DNA from: Streptomyces cinnamoneus
GTDB taxonomy: Bacteria; Actinomycetota; Actinomycetes; Streptomycetales; Streptomycetaceae
NCBI RefSeq assembly: GCF_014650495.1
Contig: NZ_BMVB01000007.1
Span: 124,001-188,000 of the forward strand
Direction: 5' to 3'
DNA: 64,000 nucleotides
Both the position numbers and the translations under genes were made by a program. This document shows positions 58,960 to 64,000 of the stretch, in pieces (positions within the stretch are counted from its first letter, which is position 1; each line of letters begins with the position of its first letter). The notes beneath the pieces are model-generated. The model was not told the DNA's origin, made no database searches, and saw only the letters and a program-made list of their open reading frames with translations.

Positions 58960-59136
58960 GACGGCTCCTTGTCCGGCGGCCCGGCTGCCCGGGGTGATCG
59001 GTTCGGGAACAGCTTCCGTGCATAACCTGACACCTGCCGTCATGTTTTCCGGCGAGACCGACACGACGGCGCGCCCCGCCGGAGGACCTGCCCCGGCGCC
59101 CCCGACGGACCGCACCCGAAAGGCACGGCGACCCCC

Positions 59137-60105
59137 GTGAAGTCCGACCGCCTGCTGTCGATACTCCTGCTGCTCCAGACCCGCGGGCGGGTGCCCGCCG
59201 CCGAACTCGCCCAGCGCCTCGACGTGTCGGTGCGCACCATCTACCGCGACGTCGAAGCGCTCTCCGCGGCCGGCGTCCCCGTCTACACCGAACGCGGCCG
59301 CCACGGCGGCATCGCGCTGCTCCCCGGCTACCGCACGGACGTCACCGGGCTGACCGCCGACGAGGCCCGCGCCCTGTTCGTCCTCGCCGCCGAGGGCACG
59401 CACTCCGCCCTCGGCCTCGAAGGCGCCCTCGGCTCCGCGCTCCGCAAGGTCATGGCCGCCCTGCCCGCCCCGCACCGCCCCGCCGCCGAGGCCACCAGCC
59501 GGCGCGTCCTCGTCGACCCCGTCCGCTGGATGAGGACCCCGGCACCCGCCCCCGCCGTGGACGTCGAGGACCTTCACACGGCGGTCTTCACCGACCGCCG
59601 GCTGCGGCTGCACTACCGGCACGGCGGCAGCAGCGAGCCGCGCGCCTACACCGTCGACCCCTACGGGCTCGTCGCCAAGGCCGGCGTCTGGTACCTCGTC
59701 GCGGACCGCGACGGCGAGCCGCGGCTCTTCCGCGCGGACCGCGTGGGCGCGGCCGCCGTCACCGACGCACCCGTCCGCCGCCGTGCGGGCGTGGAGCTGG
59801 CGGACGTCTGGGACGCGCTGCGCCGGGACGTCGAACAACGGCCGGCGGACGTGCTGGTCACCGCCCGGATCCGGCGCTCCCGCCTCGACATGTTCCTCCG
59901 CCTGCACGGCCCCCTGCTCACCGGCCCGCCCTCCGGCGGCGACCCGGCCACCGTGGAGCTCGCCCTGCCCGAGGTCCGTTCCGCCCGGGCACTGCTGTCC
60001 TTCGGACCGGACCTGGAGGTGCTGTCCCCGGAGGCGGTGCGCGAGGACCTGGCGCAGCTGGCGGCGGCGGTCGTGGCGCAGTACGCGCCCGCCCCCCGCC
60101 CGTGA
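59137..60105 (+). CDS. WYL-domain transcriptional regulator
   Basis: 322-residue DNA-binding protein. The N-terminal HTH_11-type winged helix (about residues 1-60) contains RVPAAELAQRLDVSVRTIYRDVEAL; the WYL domain (about 140-210) has the variant VDPYGLVAKAGVWYLVADRDGEPRLFRADRV, and a WCX-like C-terminal region follows. Such proteins bind a small ligand or nucleic acid and repress or activate neighbours. The start is GTG 59137. Divergence from the TIGR03086 gene suggests that it is the target. Confidence 0.92.
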   Translation: MKSDRLLSILLLLQTRGRVPAAELAQRLDVSVRTIYRDVEALSAAGVPVYTERGRHGGIALLPGYRTDVTGLTADEARALFVLAAEGTHSALGLEGALGSALRKVMAALPAPHRPAAEATSRRVLVDPVRWMRTPAPAPAVDVEDLHTAVFTDRRLRLHYRHGGSSEPRAYTVDPYGLVAKAGVWYLVADRDGEPRLFRADRVGAAAVTDAPVRRRAGVELADVWDALRRDVEQRPADVLVTARIRRSRLDMFLRLHGPLLTGPPSGGDPATVELALPEVRSARALLSFGPDLEVLSPEAVREDLAQLAAAVVAQYAPAPRP

Positions 60106-60157
60106 CCTGGAACGCTCGCTACCGCCCCGGGGGCCACCTCGTAGAATCGTGCCCACC

Positions 60158-61327
60158 ATGGCCTACCTCGACCACGCCGCCACCACCCCGATGCTTCCGG
60201 AGGCGGTGCAGGCGATGACCGCCCAGCTCGCCCTCGCCGGAAACGCCTCCTCGCTGCACGCCGCCGGGCGGCGGGCGCGCCGCACCGTCGAGGAGGCGCG
60301 CGAATCGCTCGCGGCCTCGCTCGGCGCGCGCCCCAGCGAAGTGGTGTTCACCGCGGGCGGCACCGAAGCCGACAACCTCGCCGTCAAGGGCCTGTTCTGG
60401 GCGCGCCGCGCCGCCGACCCGGCCCGTACGCGCGTGCTGGCCAGCCCCGTGGAGCACCATGCCGTGCTCGACGCCGTCGACTGGCTCGCCACCCACGAGG
60501 GCGCGAACGTCGAATACCTGCCGGTCGACGCCTGCGGACGCGTGCACCCCCAGGCGCTGCGCGAGGCGATCGCCCGGAACCCCGCCGACGTGGCCCTGGC
60601 CACCGTCATGTGGGCCAACAACGAGATCGGCACCGTCATGGCGGTGCGCGAACTGGCCGAGGCGGCCGCCGAGTTCGACGTCCCGCTGCACTCCGACGCC
60701 GTGCAGGCGTACGGCCAGCTGGACGTCGGCTTCGCCGCCTCCGGGCTGGCCGCGATGACCGTCACCGCCCACAAGGTCGGAGGCCCGTACGGGGTCGGCG
60801 CCCTGCTGCTGGGCCGCCAGTACGCCCCCGTGCCGCTGCTGCACGGCGGCGGGCAGGAGCGGCACGTGCGCTCCGGGACGCTGGACGTGCCGGCCATCGC
60901 CGCGTTCGCCGTCGCGGGCACGCTGGCCGCCGAGCGGCGCCCGGACTTCGCGCGCGAGGTGGGGGCGCTGCGGGACGAGCTGATCGCCGGCGTCCGGGCG
61001 GCCGTGCCGGAGGCGGTCCTCGGCGGCGACCCGGACCCGGCGGGCCGGCTGCCCGCCAACGCCCACTTCTCCTTCCCCGGCTGCGAGGGCGACTCGCTCC
61101 TGCTGCTCCTGGACGCCCAGGGCATCGAGTGCTCCACGGGCTCGGCCTGCACGGCCGGCGTCGCCCAGCCCAGCCACGTCGTCCTGGCGACGGGGACGGA
61201 TCCCGAGCTGGCGCGGGGGACGCTGCGCTTCTCTTTGGGGCACACGTCGACGCGCGACGACGTCGCGGCGGTCGTCGAGGCCATCGGCCCGGTGGTGGAG
61301 CGGGCCCGGAGCGCGGGGCTGAGCTAG
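60158..61327 (+). CDS. Cysteine desulfurase (IscS/NifS-like)
   Basis: 389-residue PLP enzyme that takes sulfur from cysteine as a persulfide. It opens YLDHAATTPM; HH for cofactor stacking lies in SPVEHHAVLD; the PLP lysine is in TVTAHKVGGPYG and the catalytic cysteine in IECSTGSACTAG. ATG 60158 was chosen. A TAGAAT at 60142-60147 could be a -10 element close to the start, giving a short leader. It precedes mnmA in the same direction with 105 bases between, which suggests it donates sulfur to tRNA thiolation, though IscS-type enzymes also serve iron-sulfur cluster making. Confidence 0.93.
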   Translation: MAYLDHAATTPMLPEAVQAMTAQLALAGNASSLHAAGRRARRTVEEARESLAASLGARPSEVVFTAGGTEADNLAVKGLFWARRAADPARTRVLASPVEHHAVLDAVDWLATHEGANVEYLPVDACGRVHPQALREAIARNPADVALATVMWANNEIGTVMAVRELAEAAAEFDVPLHSDAVQAYGQLDVGFAASGLAAMTVTAHKVGGPYGVGALLLGRQYAPVPLLHGGGQERHVRSGTLDVPAIAAFAVAGTLAAERRPDFAREVGALRDELIAGVRAAVPEAVLGGDPDPAGRLPANAHFSFPGCEGDSLLLLLDAQGIECSTGSACTAGVAQPSHVVLATGTDPELARGTLRFSLGHTSTRDDVAAVVEAIGPVVERARSAGLS

Positions 61328-61366
61328 CGGGCCGATTTCAGCCCGTCCGGCGTTTGAGGACCGGGG

Positions 61367-61385
61367 TCCGGGGCGGAGCCCCGGA
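61367..61385 (+). terminator. Hairpin between the desulfurase and mnmA
   Basis: TCCGGGGC-GGA-GCCCCGGA, an eight-base stem with a three-base loop, followed by AAA. The preceding TTTCAGCCCGTCCGGCG (61336-61352) is, as I recall, a very common intergenic sequence in Streptomyces genomes. Confidence 0.7.
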
Positions 61386-61432
61386 AAACGGTGGGACCGG
61401 GCCCCTCACCCGCCCCGTACCCTGGTAGGGCT

Positions 61433-62581
61433 ATGACTGACTTCCCGGGTGCACCCGATCCCCAGGCCCCCCGCAAGGGACTCCGCGTTCTGGCCGCCAT
61501 GTCCGGCGGCGTCGACTCCGCCGTCGCCGCGGCCCGCGCCGTCGAGGCCGGCCACGACGTGACCGGCGTGCACCTCGCGCTGTCCGCGAACCCCCAGTCC
61601 TTCCGGACGGGCGCCCGCGGCTGCTGCACCATCGAGGACTCCCGCGACGCCCGTCGCGCCGCCGACGTCATCGGCATCCCCTTCTACTGCTGGGACCTCG
61701 CCGAGCGTTTCCGCGAGGACGTCGTCGAGGACTTCGTCGCCGAGTACGAGGCCGGGCGCACCCCGAACCCCTGCCTGCGCTGCAACGAGAAGATCAAGTT
61801 CGCGGCGCTGCTCGACAAGGCGCTCGCGCTGGGCTTCGACGCGGTGTGCACCGGTCACTACGCCACGGTCGTCGTCAACGAGGACGGCACCCGCGAGCTG
61901 CACCGGGCCAGCGACATGGCCAAGGACCAGTCGTACGTGCTGGGCGTCCTGGACGACAGGCAGCTGGCCCACGCGATGTTCCCGCTGGGCGACACGCTCA
62001 CCACCAAGGACGAGATCCGCGCCGAGGCCGAGCGGCGCGGCCTGGCCGTGGCGAAGAAGCCCGACAGCCACGACATCTGCTTCATCGCCGACGGCGACAC
62101 CCAGGGCTTCCTGGCCAAGCGCCTGGGCAAGGCCGAGGGCGACATCGTCGACGAGTCCGGCACCAAGATCGGCACCCACGAGGGGGCCTACGGCTTCACC
62201 ATCGGCCAGCGCAAGGGCCTGCGCATCGGCCACCCCGCCCCGGACGGCAAGCCGCGCTACGTCCTGGACATCTCCCCGGTGAACAACACGGTGACGGTCG
62301 GCCCGGCGGCGTCCCTGGACGTCTCGGCGCTGACGGCGATCAAGCCGCGCTGGTGCGGGGCCGCCCCGCAGGGCCCGGGCACGTACACCGCCCAGCTGCG
62401 GGCGCACGGCGGCGAGACCGAGGTGACGGCGGAGCTGGTCGGCGACGAGCTCCGGGTGACCTTCACCGAGCCGGTCCGCGGCGTGGCCCCGGGCCAGGCG
62501 ATCGTGCTCTACGACGACACGCGCGTGGTCGGCTCGGCGACGATCGCGGCGACGGAGCGGGTGCGGGCGCAGAGCGCCTGA
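61433..62581 (+). CDS. mnmA: tRNA-specific 2-thiouridylase
   Basis: 382-residue enzyme that puts sulfur on U34 of the tRNAs for Lys, Glu and Gln, using ATP and a persulfide. The PP-loop is SGGVDS at residues 24-29; the catalytic cysteine pair is in [14 protein letters not shown] and [11 protein letters not shown], with [10 protein letters not shown] and GQRKGLRIG also typical. ATG 61433 follows GGTAGGG; the longer frame to 61391 is unlikely. The upstream desulfurase is the natural sulfur source. Transcription ends at a 13-bp-stem hairpin. Confidence 0.95.
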   Translation: MTDFPGAPDPQAPRKGLRVLAAMSGGVDSAVAAARAVEAGHDVTGVHLALSANPQSFRTGARGCCTIEDSRDARRAADVIGIPFYCWDLAERFREDVVEDFVAEYEAGRTPNPCLRCNEKIKFAALLDKALALGFDAVCTGHYATVVVNEDGTRELHRASDMAKDQSYVLGVLDDRQLAHAMFPLGDTLTTKDEIRAEAERRGLAVAKKPDSHDICFIADGDTQGFLAKRLGKAEGDIVDESGTKIGTHEGAYGFTIGQRKGLRIGHPAPDGKPRYVLDISPVNNTVTVGPAASLDVSALTAIKPRWCGAAPQGPGTYTAQLRAHGGETEVTAELVGDELRVTFTEPVRGVAPGQAIVLYDDTRVVGSATIAATERVRAQSA

Positions 62582-62594
62582 GGCGTCCCGGACG

Positions 62595-62631
62595 CCGGAG
62601 GCGGGGGTCGCTCACGAGCCCCCGCCTCCGG
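62595..62631. terminator. Bidirectional terminator after mnmA
   Basis: CCGGAGGCGGGGG (62595-62607) and its perfect complement CCCCCGCCTCCGG (62619-62631), with an 11-base loop, lie between the convergent mnmA and secreted-protein genes. Confidence 0.85.
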
Positions 62632-62639
62632 TTTCGGGA

Positions 62640-63260
62640 TCAGTGCTCGATCGTCCGCAGGACGTTGGTGACCTCGCACTTGCCGCCGCTGTTCGGGGAG
62701 CCCGGCTTGGGGACGTACGGGGTGGAGACGTCGAGCGTGCTCGTCTTGCCCGGCATCACGTAGGGCATCGACGGGTTGCGGGTGGTGACGGTGCCGTCGG
62801 GGGCGGTGAACTTCACCGTCAGGCGGTAGGTGTACTTGAGCGTGGCGCTGCTGTTGGTGGCGCTGAGCTTGGCCGTGATGCCCAGGCGGTCGGTGTAGGC
62901 GCAGTCGTTGATCTTGACGTCGCGCATGGCGTCGTTGCGGCTGCCGCCGGAGCCGCCGATGGTGGTCGACGAGCCGCCCGTCGTGGAGTCGCCCGAGGTG
63001 CCGGACGTGGTGGTGCCGCCGGTGGTCGTGCCACCGCTGGTCGTACCGCCGCTCGTGGTGCTGCCGAACGTGCCGCCGGAGGAGTCGCCGCCGGTGGTGC
63101 CGCTGCTGGTGCCGCCGCTGGTCGACGAGCCGCCCGAGGAGGAGCTGCTGCTGTGGCTGGATCCGCCACCGCAGCTGCCGCCGTGGTGACCGCGTGCGCC
63201 CGTCAGGGCGACGACGACGAGTGCGCTGACGGCGACCGCGCGGGCATGACGAAGCTTCAC
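62640..63260 (-). CDS. Secreted protein with Ser/Thr/Gly-rich linker (paralogue A)
   Basis: 206-residue exported protein; no named family. Signal peptide (MKLRHARAVAVSALVVVALT) is followed by HHGGSCGGGSS, then about 75 residues of Ser/Thr/Gly repeats, and a C-terminal beta-sandwich-like domain of about 95 residues. Two cysteines in the domain (INDCAYTDR and GKCEVTNVLR) match those in the neighbouring paralogue and may form a disulfide. The domain contains KYTYRLTVKFTAPDGTVTTRNPSMPYV, close to the neighbour. The start is GTG 63260. Lipid attachment is possible but the lipobox is poor. It is on the minus strand, 212 bases downstream of paralogue B. Confidence 0.8.
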   Translation of the reverse strand: MKLRHARAVAVSALVVVALTGARGHHGGSCGGGSSHSSSSSSGGSSTSGGTSSGTTGGDSSGGTFGSTTSGGTTSGGTTTGGTTTSGTSGDSTTGGSSTTIGGSGGSRNDAMRDVKINDCAYTDRLGITAKLSATNSSATLKYTYRLTVKFTAPDGTVTTRNPSMPYVMPGKTSTLDVSTPYVPKPGSPNSGGKCEVTNVLRTIEH

Positions 63261-63280
63261 GCTGAGAACTCCCCCGTTGG

Positions 63281-63308
63281 AGTGGCTTGTTTTCGAAGTG
63301 GCTTGTTT
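63281..63308. repeat. 12-bp direct repeat upstream of paralogue A
   Basis: AGTGGCTTGTTT at 63281-63292 and again at 63297-63308, 21-48 bases before the start codon on the minus strand. It could be a regulator site or a simple duplication. Confidence 0.5.
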
Positions 63309-63472
63309 CCCTGCTCGATTGACGAGCGCACGTCACGCTAACAACGCCTTTACAGGCCGCCAAATCCAGGAGCGTTCTGTGACGCGGTCGCGACGGAACG
63401 GGTTCCGAACCAGAACGCGAGCTGGCCGAAAACAGGCCATAGGGGCCCTGCCGGGGCAAGGCCCCCGCGGGC

Positions 63473-63928
63473 TCAGCCGATGCTGCGGACCACGTCGGTG
63501 ATCTCGCACTTGGCGCCGGTGGTGGAAGCCCCCGGCTTGGGGGTGTACGGGGTCGCGACGTCGGCCGTGTCGGTGCGGCCGGGGCGGACGTAGGGGAGGG
63601 AGGGGGTCTGGGTGGCCAGGGGAGTGCCGTCCGGGGCCGTGAACTTCACGGTGACCTTGTACGTGTAGGACGCCGTCGCACTGCCGTTGGTGGCGCTCAG
63701 CTGGGCCGTGATGCCCTTCTTGTCGGCATATGCGCAATTGGAGATCTCGACGTCCCTGCGGGCGTCGCCGGCATCGTCCTCGCCGGTCGCGGTGCCGGCG
63801 GTGGGCGTGGCGTCCGAGCCAGAGCCCTGCTCGCCCGAATCGCTGCTGCATCCGCTCCCGCTCGCCCCGGTGAGGGCGATGACGGCGAATCCGGACACGG
63901 CGGCGGCGCGGAGGTAACGAAGCTTCAC
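63473..63928 (-). CDS. Secreted protein, probably a lipoprotein (paralogue B)
   Basis: 151-residue relative of paralogue A without the long repeat linker. The signal peptide (MKLRYLRAAAVSGFAVIALTGASGS) leads to a cysteine in SGSGCSS, a weak lipobox, then a short acidic linker (SDATPTAGTATGEDDAGD). The C-terminal domain has EISNCAYADKKGITAQLSAT and AKCEITDVVRSIG, aligned with A by eye. The start is GTG 63928. It may be a surface protein of unknown function; DUF4352-like domains are similar in length, but I cannot be sure. The remaining 72 bases to the window end show nothing. Confidence 0.8.
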   Translation of the reverse strand: MKLRYLRAAAVSGFAVIALTGASGSGCSSDSGEQGSGSDATPTAGTATGEDDAGDARRDVEISNCAYADKKGITAQLSATNGSATASYTYKVTVKFTAPDGTPLATQTPSLPYVRPGRTDTADVATPYTPKPGASTTGAKCEITDVVRSIG

Positions 63929-64000
63929 TATGGCTGCTCTCAGTAAATTGCTTGGATTTGCGCCCGTTGTGGGGGATGGGGGAGGGCGTGTCGGCGGGGT

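Overview
The window is very GC-rich, is almost fully coding on both strands, uses many GTG and some TTG starts, and shows clear Shine-Dalgarno sites. Together with the GlgE glycogen pathway, a TIGR03086-type (mycothiol-associated fold) protein, L,D-transpeptidase lipoproteins and tandem SseB proteins, this points to a Streptomyces chromosome or a very close relative. From memory (not checked), the order of the conserved part resembles the S. coelicolor region around SCO5440-SCO5490.

Layout. 1-5415: a sugar-type ABC binding lipoprotein cut by the window edge, then a CitA/DcuS-like sensor kinase and response regulator divergent from a DctA-type dicarboxylate symporter, a plausible signal-and-uptake module. 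5851-18570: a six-gene same-strand cassette, tightly packed after the first gene: a membrane-anchored von Willebrand A protein, an 1164-residue tubulin-like protein, an unrecognised membrane protein, a kinase-fold protein lacking the catalytic HRD aspartate, a P-loop GTPase, and a companion protein with a long Pro/Glu linker. Its architecture fits computationally predicted multi-component NTPase systems of actinomycetes; no function is proven, and it is the most interesting part of the window. 18627-30812: the alpha-glucan locus glgE-treS-pep2-glgB on the minus strand, an XRE-family regulator, and divergent glgP. 30931-36035: a secreted M4 metalloprotease and glgX. 36219-41963: two tandem L,D-transpeptidase lipoproteins, a crotonase, a HATPase anti-sigma-type protein, a peptidoglycan amidase, an EF-hand protein and a small CxxC protein.

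42054-46815: serine/glycine metabolism: sdaA, then glyA-gcvH-gcvT behind a tandem glycine riboswitch. 46975-49402: a P-loop protein and two tandem SseB-family proteins. 49783-55928: a complete peptide-type ABC importer in the order permease, binding protein, permease, ATPase, ATPase, with a strong hairpin after the binding protein. 56055-61327: secreted M1 peptidase, TRIC-like membrane protein, a TIGR03086 protein divergent from a WYL regulator, and cysteine desulfurase. 61433-63928: the tRNA thiolase mnmA (a natural partner of the desulfurase), then two paralogous secreted proteins.

The glycogen genes form one scheme: TreS makes maltose from trehalose, Pep2 phosphorylates it, GlgE polymerises maltose-1-phosphate, GlgB branches the glucan, and GlgP and GlgX take it apart. 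No rRNA, tRNA, CRISPR array, insertion sequence or phage gene was seen. Long perfect hairpins mark most operon ends.
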